Positions 29,623 to 42,064 of a stretch of 64,000 nucleotides of DNA are shown here, in pieces (the first letter of the stretch is position 1; every line of letters begins with the position of its first letter). A program made the translations under genes and the position numbers. The notes under the pieces were generated by a model. The model saw nothing but the letters and a program-made list of their open reading frames with translations. It had not been told where the DNA came from and ran no database searches. Source of the DNA: Lepiota brunneoincarnata (taxonomy: Eukaryota > Basidiomycota > Agaricomycetes > Agaricales > Agaricaceae); contig JAEBUN010000005.1 in NCBI GenBank assembly GCA_023014365.1, positions 434,001-498,000 on the forward strand, read 5' to 3'.

Positions 29623-32448
29623 TCATTTGCCATCGTTCTTTGTGTTGTCAAACATCAAACCCCTAATGAGTCGCATGGTACCTTTCCTTTCCTCCCGTGG
29701 TTGAACCAGCCCAGGAACTCCGTGAAAAATGTGGCAGATGGTGCCTTGATCGGCTTTCTTGCAAGTGAGCAGGATAATGTTTACCACCGTCCTCATCACC
29801 TTCTCCGAGTCGGCTTTGGGCGCCTGGGCGTTGCAGCTTGATGCTGGAGGGTGGTTGGGCGCGCCCTCTGTTAGCGCCCGCACGAGACCTGTCGATTTCT
29901 TATCGCCCAGGGTTGCAAGATTCCTCTCGGGCGTCCCGCCTCCCTAGTCACCGATGCTGTGAACCTGCTTATGGCTCGAAGGGCCGATGTTCGGCATCTT
30001 CGTATCCGACGATCGTGACAACGTCGTTGAAAATTCACATTTTGACAGACAACCACGTCAATGGTCTAGACCGGGCGGAATTGTGCTTGTTCAGGTTTCG
30101 GAATAAATGCCAGCTAAAAATAAACTGATTTTCAGGGAAGGGGATGTCGTTTTAAAATGTTCAAATCGCAGGGCTGCCACCTCGGCTCGCAAAGGCGAAT
30201 CGGCGCTTATGTGTTTGACTACTCGAAGGAATGGAGGTCTCACGTCAGACGGGGCCCGACGTGAGCACGAGTGCTCATTTACTGCCGGTATGGACAATTG
30301 AGGACGATGTTCCCTTCCCCTACCGTTGATTTCGCGACGAGGGGAGGTTCATTTACGGCACGAACTTCCGGAATGGATAGGAGGATTGTTGCACACTGAG
30401 CACCGGATGTGAACCGTTCGCGTATATGCTTTAGTACTCGAAGCGAACACGGGATTGATGATTGATGCGAGGTACCGTCAAACATGTCACTGTCGATCAC
30501 GAAGTCAGAACGCGAGGCGGGAGGACAGAATATCAAAATTCCAAAGCCGCGTGTGGGAGGACTTTTTTTCCTGCCTGGGGATTTGTTGAATTCAATCACG
30601 TAAGCTCACCTTCTCCTGTGATTTTTTGTCATGATACGCGATGCCTGGATCAAATACCGTCGAGCTTGAGGCTGAAGGCCTATTCATTTAATGATCATTC
30701 CGATAGCTATATTTGTATGTCAACTGATTAGGCTTCTGAGGTCGCTTTCGGGGTAATTGGATTGTGGGCTGACATTGAACGAGCCTTCGGAGAGTGTGCA
30801 TGGGTGGAAGTCAGTGGGACTGTTGAGGTGTGCTGCATCCCTTCGGCGTTACCCAATGGAGTAACACACATGTGTGTGCAGATTTGCCCTTATCACAGTG
30901 GCCGGCTTCAGTTTCATTGGTGCGAGAGATAAGGTCGATCATGATGCGGGACTAAAACCGCCTCCTTAATACCTCCGAATAGAACCACCCTCCCCCTAAC
31001 TGTCCTTAAAAACTCTTTGGAACCTCATCATAATCCGAAGTTCTTAAAAAATAAATGATGTACTGCAATGATCAACTCGAGGTCTTCCGCGCAGTTCAGA
31101 GAACCAGTCAATGGCCACCCCACATCCCCACGACCATTATCGTCCCCGCCACAAACTGCTCAACCACAATGTGGTCACTGCGGTGACAATGCGCCGTCCC
31201 CCCAACTTATCTTTCTCTTGTGGGTCTTCGCGGGGTTCTTTGAAGCCGAACCCCCCCCCCTTCAGAGTTCTTATCTGACAACTGGAGTCTGACTGAGTTT
31301 TCTCGAGCCGAGACTTGTTTTGTCAACTACCGATCTATCCATCATTTTATATATCTATCTATCCGATCATGAAAATCGCCCCGGAAGTTCGGAGACAAAA
31401 CTCGTCCGTCTTCAACGTTCGACGTTCGACTTTCGGACAAGTTTGTCGTTTGAAGCACTGGTTCGGTTTTTTTCTTTTTTCTTTGATAGCTGAACCATTC
31501 CCTTCTCTCCACCCCCCACCCCCTCCCCCCTCCCTTTCTCTCTGAGTCTCTATTCGCCCTCATTACTTCCGCCCGGCGGGCGACGGGGAGTGTCGTCGGT
31601 GTTGTAACCATGTGTGTATTGACAGGGTTTCATGTGTCAGATTTGTATTACTACATACCCACTGCCAGATTAGCAGAGAGAGAGAAAGAGGTCTGATAAG
31701 GTTTTATAGACGATGCCCACCAAGCCACTGCTCCATGGCATGAAGCTTTATTCTCCTCTGAGACGTCGTGATTGCAAGGGCAGCAACGCTACGACACACG
31801 TTATTGAACAGTAGCAAGAAACTTCAAAAAATAGAGACAACCGCATCACCCATCACCCACCCCATTGGACGATTAGGGCAAACCCGACGGATTGTCATTT
31901 CACGGACTTCAGGGCTGCGGTGTGTGTGTGTGTGTGTGTGGTTTAACCCGATTAAGGAGGGTAGTTCATTCCGAGTTTCGAACCGCTGGAGGTGCCTGAA
32001 CAGAATAAAGGCGCCCTGGCCTGGATTTGCGTGGCTGCGCAAGATAAGTATAATAATGGGGTCCCTTGCTTGCCCAAAAATAGCATCTGGAAGTCCTTTG
32101 TAAGAACAAAAAAATGAACGCGCAGTGCTATTAAATTCACCGCCACAAATGACAGCATAAATGTATGTTACTATTCTACAGTATATATGGCCACTGCTTA
32201 ACGACGTCGACTGCGTGGGTCCTTTGGTTATTGTGATCCAAGAGTAGAGCGCTGCAAAGCAGGGCAAAGGGGAGTGTGGATGAAAAATAAGAGTCCAAGA
32301 CCGAAAAAAAACAAACATCACAAATTGACAATATAAGAGATAACTGGTTATTGAGATGGCATTGCACAAAGGGAAGACTTGAAAGAATGACGAGAAATGT
32401 ATTGAGTTACGTCCATCGTTGCAAAAAAGACGGAAACGCAGACGTGAT
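29623..32448. other. Long intergenic region between convergent COA1 and GH16 genes
   Basis: About 2.8 kb with no supported gene. A long antisense frame (31824-32510) overlaps the 3' end and downstream flank of the GH16 gene, shows no domain and is probably chance. Simple repeats: C/T-rich runs at about 31500-31545 and (TG)n at 31920-31940. Poly-A and poly-T rich stretches lie near 32100-32300. Confidence 0.45.
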
Positions 32449-34871
32449 TCAGTTGCCATCGCAATGCTTCCACATCTTAACATAATCCCTACAAAGCCAT
32501 ACCGTCTCAATACAATTGTAACAGATAAGGAGGGAAAAAAAAAGGGGGGGTGACGTACACAATCATAGCGCGATCCTCAACGTTCGACGGCCACGTCGAA
32601 TACCATTTGGCTTTTGCCAGAGCGAAATCTCGCATAGCATCTATATAGATAAGCTAACGCGTAAGCGGGGACGGCGAACAAGAATGCCGGAGAGGGTTGG
32701 AAGGAGTTGTACGTACTCTGTGAAGCGTCAAGCCAGGGCTTGTCCCCTTGTGCCTCGGGGAACCATCCATTCGTCCCGCCAACGGCGACATTCAGAATCA
32801 GGTAAAAGTCTGGAAAGAAAAAAAAATCAAACGTTAACGTCAGCGACCTGTCAAAAACAAATTTGATGCAGGGGAATCAGAGACAAGACAGCAGCACAAA
32901 ACCGTGTCGGCGTACAAAGCCATGTGGGATAACGAACAAGAAAAAGAAATACAAACGCACCCTGATCAAACGGCGTTGCATTTGTCCCGTTGATCCAGGG
33001 GTTCACCAATGGACGGGGATTCGGACCGTCATAGATGACCTCGGGGAATTCACCTCGTTCGAAGAAGGGTTGGTCAAACTTGATGTCGAGGAGAGTGTGG
33101 AGCCGGTTATCAACGTAGATACGTCTGTTGCCCCAATTCGGATGCAAATCAGTGATAAGGAGAGGTAGGCGAGAATCTTAGTGCAAAAAAGAAGAGACGC
33201 ACAGCCAGTTTTGGGTCCACTCCAGAGCGTAGGTACGAAACTCGCTACCGAAGGACGCGCGTCGTTCTTGCCACCAACTGTAGGATTTTGACACGCCATT
33301 AAGGAAGGTTGCGGGACCCCAGTTAAGAGAGCCTTGGACGTAATTTGAACCGCTGCAGAAGAACATGAATAAAAATGCTTCGAGTAGGAATGGGAAGGGG
33401 ATGCTTACCGTGCAGTGTACCTTAGACCATTTCCTCGCGACTCAACAATATCAATTTCACCGCTGAGAGGCCAAGATCCATAAACATCATCCTTGGGAAG
33501 CATCCAGATAGCAGGCCAGAGCTTGAGAAACAAACACGCGGTGAGCCAATGGTCGCTCTCCCACACGGGCAAACTCACCCAGTCACTAAAACAGAGCTCC
33601 AGAATAAGCACAAAGAGCTAAATTTACCCGATCAATCAAACCAAAAAAAAAAGCACGCACCCATTCGGCATTTTTGCCCTAAACTCAACCCTACCAAACC
33701 TGATACTCGATTTACCTTTGGTCGAAATCCGTGCACTCTGCACTGGGTTGATGATACTCCCAGCCGTGCGATTGCTGACCGCACTACAAGCCTTCACGTA
33801 TCCCGAGGTGTCAAACACCTGTTGATTGTTTTGTGTGATGAAGCCGTTGCTGGGCCGAGTTTGATTGAAGGTGCAACCAGTGATGTTGAACACTGTTCCG
33901 TCAAAGACGGCGTCTTCACCGATGGTATCTGACGTGAGCGTTGGCACGATGTAGAGGAAACCGTCCTTGACGAAAGAGTTATTCCGGGAATTGGTAGTCA
34001 TCTCGAATTGGCCATTGCTGCAACGTAGGGGGAAGAAGTGAGGATCAAACAGGAGTATGAGATGAAACAAGGTAGGAAGAAGCAGGGAGTCGGACCTTGC
34101 TGAGAGCGACAATGAAAAGCACGGTGGCGTAGCATTGTGCTTGGGGTAGGCGAATGAAATGGCAAGGAAGGCATATAGACGTACCCAGACCCATCCATAT
34201 TAACCTCCCTAAGGAAGGAACCATTATCACCAAAAACGGCATCCTCAGAATCAAAGTTCTCCTCCATGACAAGGCAAAGCGATTTCCTATCCAGTTGAGC
34301 ATGTGCATAATTGAAGTAGCACTGCACGATTCCACCGGCTAGACCGATGCAGATGACAGCGTACGTCAGGAAATAAGCGATTTTAGCCCGGGGATTGGGT
34401 TTCTCTTTCCATGGCTTGGTGACTGGATTGCCGTCAGAAAGCATGTGTGACTTCATGCGAGGCAATTTGCGTGGTGTGATGGTTCCATTGGGGAAAGGGA
34501 TCGCACTCGAGCGCCCGGACTGGATCATTGAAGCACGAGACGAGGACGGATTGTTCAGGATAGAGCGGGGAATAGGAATGTGATTATGGGTTGCGCTGGG
34601 GAAGACCCCCTCGGTGGGGGTACGTGGCAAGCTCAAAAAACCACTGGAGGCGTCGGAAAAGGATATTTTTGAAGGAGTGCATCTGGTGGTGGCGAGACGA
34701 AGGTCTGCTGGAGTCTGGGGTTCCAAAGGGATCCCGGCTCGCGGTCAATGTGGTAGAGGCTGTGCCAGGTCGAGTTTCGCTGGGAGCAATAGGGAACGTC
34801 GGGAGCTTGGAGGAGGCGTCATTGGCCTTGGGGACATTGTCCTCTGCAGGAGGATTGGGGCTGTCCGACAT
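32449..34871 (-). CDS. KRE6/SKN1-type GH16 family protein (beta-1,6-glucan synthesis), 10 exons, 545 aa
   Basis: Exons: 34871-34699, 34643-34185, 34017-33661, 33585-33579, 33521-33409, 33352-33203, 33124-32961, 32809-32717, 32640-32559, 32488-32449; all phases agree. The cytosolic N terminus is Ser/Pro-rich. One membrane anchor (about 146-168) makes it a type II protein of the secretory pathway. The luminal domain has the GH16 catalytic signature GEIDIVESRGN (about 354-364) with its two Glu and intervening Asp, preceded by DWLWPAIWMLP, and later LNVAVGGTNGWFPE and YVKMWKHC. In yeast this family is needed for cell-wall beta-1,6-glucan. The fourth exon is only 7 nt. TATAAA (34946-34941, minus strand) lies about 70 bp before the ATG. 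The first intron has a weak GTCTCG donor and is the least certain. Confidence 0.88.
33579..33585 (-). other. 7-nt microexon of the GH16 gene
   Basis: TGACTGG on the minus strand sits between a TTTTAG acceptor and a GTGAGT donor. Phase 2 in and phase 0 out join MPNG to LWPAIWMLP through the conserved Asp-Trp of this family. Skipping it would remove these residues and shift the frame. Confidence 0.85.
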
Positions 34872-35972
34872 CGGTGTTGAAAGGAGCGTGATGCGGGTCG
34901 CGGATCCAAAAGGATAGACGTGAGCACCGGGGAGCAGTGCTTTATAGAGGAGTGAGTTTTTAGATTAGAGCGAGTGAGTTTGATGTGAAGGGTAGGAGAT
35001 TGATGAGGTCCGTGTGGGTAGGGAGAGGTTGAATGTCTAACAGATGGCCTGCAAGGGGGGACTGAGAAAATGGCATTGACATGTTGATGTTAAAGGTTGG
35101 CAGGGGTGGGAGTTTGAGCGTACGAGTTCAAGGCGGGGAACGGCTTCGAGTGCCTAGAATGTGCAGTACACCCTTACGTGAATCCGCCAAGTAGTGCGAA
35201 TTCGCAAATGAAAGAGCACTTTCCCCATCTCAGCTTCTGCGGAGCGAGATGGGAGAGTAAATGTGCGTGCGAAGGCCGAACTCTATCGATGGACTTGACG
35301 GACATACACGCTTGTCAACTCCCTCCGAGGAAGCACACCCGGCTGATGGGGCCTATCCATCATCTGATGCTCGCGTCTTGCTTGTGCTGCTACCGCTGTT
35401 CCTGCTAGCTCGCAACTACTTAGAGCCTGTGATGCATAGCAGAAAGAAAAACATACAGTCTGTCCCGTTGCCGAGCCAGGAACCTAGATCTTTTGTCCTT
35501 GATCTGGGAACGCTCTAGTCCAGGACCACAACGGGTCTATTTTTGCTATCCAATGGGACTCGGAGGCTGTTATCACTTTTGATGTAGGCGTGTGGTATGA
35601 GTATTATACTGCCGGCGTCGACAGGGTGTTGGAAAACCAGGAACGAAGCGCGTGTAAAACGGCGGTCGGAATGGCTGGAAAACCCTCAACTTGTCCGGCT
35701 TGATGGGCTGGTTCGTGATATCGCATGTCACACAGCTCGTAATGCGTGACTCTTTACGATGAGACCATCCATCCGTCCAACTTGTCTGATGCTGAGAACC
35801 CTTTTTATAAGCACTTATGTATCGCCTTTGTCCTCCCTGGTACCGCAGCGCCTCGCCTTCCGTGCTTCTCGTTATACTTTTACCCCCTTCTAATTTCTAC
35901 CCTCAATAGCCCTCGGGCTTGATATTTTCTTTCGTTTACTGTCCTTCACTCTTCCCAGCCCCTCTTCAAACC
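34872..35972. promoter_or_regulatory. Shared upstream region between divergent GH16 and GT2 genes
   Basis: 1.1 kb separates the two start codons. TATAAA is seen at 34946-34941 for the minus-strand gene, and TATAA (35806-35810) followed by a pyrimidine-rich stretch (35840-35960) for the plus-strand gene. Frames at 35178-35518 show no domain. Confidence 0.5.
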
Positions 35973-38900
35973 ATGTCCGCTGTTACCATCCATAACAGTG
36001 ACTACGACCTTTTCGATGCCTGGCTTCATAAGATCTGTGCGTCGAAACAATCATAGCAACCCCCCCTCACTCTCCTGATCGTTCTTTCAGATGAAACCAC
36101 ACAACAGGACAACTGGTTCATGCCCACCGAGGACATCATTTCCACTGGAGTCTGTCTCCGTGTCGAAGATGGCTACTTTAGAGTCTTTCCATACGAAAAC
36201 CCTGCCCTAATACCGTTCGAAGCCGCCGTCCGACGCCTCAACCCAGTTGTTGCTGTGAAGCTCAGGAGCGCTGCTGTTACAGCAGCCATCCGCAAAATGT
36301 GAATCTTTATTCCTGTATATTCCATACTCGTTTACTCACCCACTGACCTAGTGGTCCCAATGACGAGTGCATCTACATAGACCGTGACACTCGTATCCAG
36401 GTCATCGAAACCATCGACGAGCTCCCGCAAGCAGAGAAAGATCAATGTGGTGCCTTCATTGTAAGCGTTCTTCCCAAGGTCCTCTGCCCCTGGGTCTCCG
36501 CTCTGACAAGTGTCTTCTAGCGTGATGAACGTTCCCTCGTCCTCTGGTCTTACGCCCTCGAGACCATGATCCCGCTTGTGCAAGGAGTTCGAGGAAAAGC
36601 TCATCAAGCACATCTGGCGGACTCGCACAATCGCCCGGAAACCCACTCCTTCAATCGCGCCAAGCATCGACCCCTCCGTCGTTAATTCCGAGGCTAACCT
36701 CAACGAGAAGGTCCCGTCCATCCCAGAAGCCGCCAAGGAACAATCCACCCCTGAGATTGCCGCCCCTCAGCCACCCGCACAACGCAAGTGGTGGAGCTGG
36801 CGGTTAAATCCCAAGGACAAGGGTACGGCGGCTAAGAACGGTGATCCGGAGAAGAAGCGTAAAGAACGCAAGCTCGTTTTGCTTGGTCCTTTCTATGCTG
36901 GTTGTGGTGCGGCGCTGTCAGCCTGTGAGTTTTTTTTTACTTTGCCTCGCTCCCGTTGTTCTTCTTCGGTTCTGATTGAATATGCCTTTTTTTCCTGCAT
37001 CCTAGACTTCGCGTCCTCTGGTGCTGGGATTCTGCTCCACGAATACGCTATGGATGGTAACGCTGCTAGATTTGGACTTTTGGCGACTCTCCCCATCATC
37101 TTCTGTATCTCCATCGTATGCTTCTATCTCCACGTTTCCTTTTGTTCCCTATTTGCTGATTTCTTTACCCAGTTTTTCTGCCTTCAACTTGTCGGAAACT
37201 TATCGCTTATGTAGGTGGTCTTGTGATACTCCTGTAGCGGATAGTAACTAACATCCGTCCAGTCTCGGGCCTGTGGCGCAGTATCACGAGAATTCCATGT
37301 ACTATTCTGCCGTCAAACCTGAACCTAACCCCGAAATCGACAACAACCTACCCCATATCACCATCCAAATGCCGGTTTACAAGGAGAGTCTTGAGTTAAC
37401 CATGTAAGTCTTTTTTTTCCTACATTGCCTAGCAACTAACCCCGCGCCGATTCACTTCCTCTCAATCAACTCACGAATGAGCTGGGAGAGGAGGGGGGAG
37501 GGGGGTCGGCCCGGGGCCGTTGCCCGGCATATTGGATTCACGAACCCAACATGTGTTGATTCACTCGAATTCATTTAGTGCCCCTTCGATCTTCTCTATC
37601 AAGAAAGCTATGCAGACGTATGCCCGCCAAGGTATGTAGCCGTGAAGATTATTTCAAATCAGCGACCCATGAATTAATTTGATCATTTCTCAAATCAGGT
37701 GGAACCTCTGCGGTTTTCATTTGTGACGATGGTATGCAAGTTCTCCCGGAAGCCGACCGACTCGAACGCAAGGCCTTTTACGCCAATCATAATATTGGAT
37801 GGACTGCTCGTCCGGGTCATTCTTCCAAACCCGAGGGTTTCAAGCGTGCTGGCAAGTTCAAGAAAGCCAGTAACATGAACTACGGGTTGAACATCTCGCT
37901 CAAGTTGGAGAAGTTTTTGGCACAATTGTTGCAAGAAGGTGCCGAGGACACTCAGGATGAATGTTTGGAAGATCGGGCTCTCAAGATGGCTATGGATGAA
38001 GTGTATGAGGAATCTGGGAGGATGTTCATGCCTTGGGGTTGTAACGGCAAGAGTTTGAGGATGGGAGAGATCATCTTGATTATTGATGCTGATACTGTTG
38101 TACCCGAGGTAACGCTATTTTTCGTATGTTCGCGTTCTGCTGCTGATTTTTTCACACAGGATTGCTTCCGAGACGCTGCCAGAGAGATGGGAGAATCTCC
38201 AGATGTCGCTATCATCCAACACGAATCAGGTAATGCGATTCCGGCGCACTAGGAGAGAGTGTCGAGTTGATCTGACAGACGCGTTACAGATGTCATGCAG
38301 GTTGCACATCACTACTTTGAGAATGGCATCACACACTTCACCCGTCGTATCAACAAGTGTATCTCCCTTGGATGTGCCAATGGTGAAGTTGCGCCTTTTG
38401 TCGGTCACAATGCCTTCCTCCGCTGGTCTGCTGTTCAAGATGCTTCGTTCATTGAGAATGGCAGTTTGAAACAATGGAGTGAGGCTAACGTCTCGGAAGA
38501 TTTTAATATGGCGCTCCGATTGTTGTTGAAGGGGTACACTCTGCGTTGGGCAACATATTCTGAAGGTGGCTTCAAGGAGGGTGTATCGCTGACGGTTGTT
38601 GATGAGCTGGCACGGTGGCAGAAGTATGCGTATGGTTGGTTTCTGGCCTTGTGACTTGAAATCTTGCCCCACGCTAATGGATGTCCGTAGGATGCAACGA
38701 GATTATTTTCAATCCTCTCATCCGATGGTGGCGCAAGGGGCCAATCAGCAACGAACTTCGAGGCTTCGTCTGGTCAAAGGCACCCATCCACTACAAAATT
38801 GGTATGATGTCTTGTGAGTGCCTGTCCTGTCGCGTCATTGAGCTTCCATCTTTAACTGACCGCGCCTGTTTCACAGATATGTTCTCGTACTGTAAGTCTA

Positions 38901-40055
38901 TTTTCACCCCACACCCCAAACGTGTTCGTCGACCCCTTTCGGGGTCGGTTCTCAGCGCATATTAATAACTCATGCTAATTTCTTCTTCCCCCTTCCTCCT
39001 ATCACGCTTTTATTCCCTTTATCGCCGGCATCGCTGATTCGTTATCAACCACCGAACTCGCGCAAACCCATTCGCATTAATGAACGATATGGATGCGAAA
39101 TTATTATAGATGGAATTGCCGCCGCCACCGTCGGATCGGTCATCAACTACCTTATCCTGGGTCTCGGTATCCAGGTTGACCGCTTTTATCTCCACAGTTT
39201 CGAGATTCTCCTGGCTTGCACTGTCGTCTTCCCCGGTATTGGTAATGTTGGGTACACGTTGTTAGAGTATCGATTGGGTCAGAGGAATTTCTTCTCTGCT
39301 TTGATCGAGAACCTGAGATGGATTCCGTTCTTGTGAGTTTTTTTGGCCCTTTTTTGTTTGATACTTCTTTGATCCCCGTCGTATTCCCGGTCCGCATTCG
39401 TTCTCTTCCCTATCTTTGATATATTTCTTGTTTCCCTTCTGAACGACGGGACATGATGCTGACCGTTCTTCTTCCCCTATTAGCTTGTTCTTCTTTGGTG
39501 GGCTGAGTATCCATCTGTCAACCGCGCTGCTTGCGCATATGTTCTCTTATGATATGTAAGTGGTTGGTATCTGTCTATCACATGTGACTAATTGTAATCT
39601 TATCAGGACATGGGGATCTACTGGCAAGGAAGTCGAACGTTCGACGTTTTGGATCGAAGGTATGTCATTGTCAAACACGTCTAGCGTCAAAAGTCCGAGA
39701 ATGCTGATGCCATGCACAGTTCCGAGGATCTGGCAGCGCTTCAAGTTGTCCTTCATCATATGCTTCATCTGCATAGCAATGATGATTATCTTTACCACTA
39801 ACGCTGTGCCGTTCGAGTGGCAGATTCCTGGATACCAGTGGGCTTTGATTATTCCCCTTTCCCTCGTTGTGGGTTGCCACATTCTCCTCCCGGTATGTAA
39901 TATTTCATCACATCTCAATTGCATTTGGGTCTTGATACACACGGCGGTGTTGTGGACCCGGTGTGGTGTGATATATGTCCATCGCTGATGATTGACTAAT
40001 TATGATCGATTTGTAGATCGTTCTCAACCCTTGGCTCATGATCTTTTCGTACTAA
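35973..40055 (+). CDS. Membrane GT2 family glycosyltransferase, 18 exons, about 882 aa
   Basis: Exons: 35973-36036, 36091-36298, 36352-36460, 36521-36924, 37006-37115, 37173-37210, 37263-37403, 37579-37631, 37699-38108, 38160-38229, 38290-38634, 38691-38813, 38877-38891, 39110-39332, 39484-39555, 39607-39659, 39720-39892, 40017-40055. The catalytic GT2 core shows Asp-Asp in FICDDGMQ (about 383-390), IIDADTVVPE (about 508), VSEDFNMALRL (about 612) and RWQKYAYG (about 642), the D, DxD, TED-like and RW positions of processive GT2 enzymes. Two membrane spans precede the core and several follow. The acceptor and product are not known; a cell-wall polysaccharide is plausible beside the GH16 gene. 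The fourth exon has one base too many (near 36571-36576), without which all phases fit. Exon 13 is only 15 nt. Confidence 0.82.
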
Positions 40056-42064
40056 ACGCCCACTGCCTCCCACTCCCCCTTACCCTTCCCCCTCATCGTG
40101 CATTGCAAGCTCACAAGCTTTTTGGTTTTTTTCCTTCACCTTCTTTCTCTTGGGCCGAAAAGAGACCGGGGACTGCGCTTCACGTGATGTGGCATTGTAT
40201 TATCCTGCCATCATTTTGGGATATTCTTAGCGGCCGTCAATCCGCTGCGCTCGACTGGGTGATATCCCTTGATTTTCCCGGTGTTTGGTACAATGCCCCA
40301 CCGTCGGCTTGGACCCCGGAGCTGGAACACAATACGAAATAGAAGGAAGGAAAGAGGAGAGGACTCCCTGATTCTTACGTACATTTTCCACTTTGGACTG
40401 TTATTGTACTCTTAACCCTTCACGTCGTATTATATTCACTAGCTATTTTTTTCGTTCTCTCGGACAATCACGCTCGTTACTTTCACAGTTGTCGATCATT
40501 TATCAAGCTACTCATGCGTCGCGGACTACGTTTTACTGTCACTACTGAACATTCTTTTGGACTTGGTAATAGTTAGTACTCTCTTGGTTTGTCATGATCT
40601 CCTTCAGATGTGCATCGTGTTCCTCTTGATGACTTTTACATATTCGTATTTGGGCCTCACTCTTAAGCGCCACTGCACAAGAAGGGGGCAGCGTAATTAA
40701 ATTATAACACGTCGTGTTTGTGTATACAGTGACTTTCTGGGGAAAACTGCAGTTGTGATTGAGGGAAGATGATAGATTGCGGTATGTAGAGTCTAGAACT
40801 ACACTTTGCCATCTGATAGTTGCGGTGTTCTACGACCTGACCGGAGGGCTTGGTCTAAATAAGGACTTGTCGTCTTTGGCTTGGGTCTCATTTCCGAACA
40901 AAAGAGTCCTTAGGGGGGGGGGCGCCTGCGTTCAACGTAACTTCCCTGTAGGCTGCGGATGTCATATTGTGTGCTTCTCCGGCGTGCCTTGTTCAATTAT
41001 TGCGGTCCTATACTATTACTGGCAAGGTGATCAAGACGCGCGTGAACGGAAGACATAATCGCGGCTGTCGGTCAATTGTGTGCTGCGCTGAGACGTCATT
41101 GGACACAAAGTTTGTTGGCGTCGCATCTGAAAGTGGGTTTGAGGCGTACACGGGGCGTTATTACGGTTGTCAAGGCCCCTCGGACGGGGGTGTGTGCCCA
41201 AAATATCTCTTTCCGTCGTAGTAGTAGAGGTAGGTCGGTGGCGAGGCGTCCTTGCACAGGATGATGGCGTCGTGCTGGTCCGGGAGGTGAGGGATAATCA
41301 CCACTGATATATGATACTTGGATTTGTATCCATGGTCCCACTACAAAGCCTTCTGATGGTCACCAAGGATCACATTGCATTGCGGAATGTGTAGTCTAAG
41401 AGTTAATTATCATCCCTCCCTGAAACAAGAGTCTCCTTGCTGGGTTAGCGAATGGCGAGGTTGCCGGTTGGCGTATGTCGAGCCGCCGAGGAGCATCAGC
41501 ACGGGTTGACTCCCACCCATCACATCGAAAAGCGCTAAGGGTTCTGTGTGGGTAAACGATGGGACACTTTGGTAGTGATTCGTCAGGACCCCCCCTTCCG
41601 GTTTCCCTCATAAAGGAACACGGGAAACTCAACATCCGACCGTGTCCCTGATTCGCAGCGCGGTCAGTGTTTCCCTCCCCCTTACTCCCTTGTTCCCTAG
41701 AAGTGGTCTCTCGGTTGTGGGCCTGGAGACAGACGCACGTCTCCTCTGCTTGGCGAGGTTTCGCTATTGACTGAGGTCAAGGGATTGACAATTGAGGTGA
41801 GTGAGGGTATCAGGAAGGTCGAGTGACATGATAAATAACTGACTTTTGTATTGTTGTTGTTGTTGTTGTTGTTGTGGTCGCGCCCTTGTCTCCTCAACAC
41901 CTCTCCGCCTTACACAGCATCAATCCAAGGCACACACATACACATACATTATCATTATTGATCCCGCTTTTCGTTTCTCTTAATATCCTCCCTCCTCTCC
42001 GCCACACCGTACACCCTACTCCCTGCCCTTCCCCCCTTCCCCCCCCCCTCCCCCTTCCCCGCGG
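40056..42064. other. Intergenic region between GT2 and F-box genes
   Basis: No gene seen. A (TTG)n run lies at 41850-41875 and pyrimidine-rich sequence at 42000-42060, just before the next start codon. Short frames on both strands have no recognisable content. Confidence 0.45.

Noticed and set aside
31920..31940. CRISPR-like or tandem structure
   Set aside because: Simple TG dinucleotide repeat; no CRISPR array, rRNA or convincing tRNA was seen anywhere in the window.
31824..32510. 228-codon open frame on the minus strand
   Set aside because: It overlaps the last exon and 3' flank of the GH16 gene, has no domain or good composition, and continues through a CA-repeat; chance frame.
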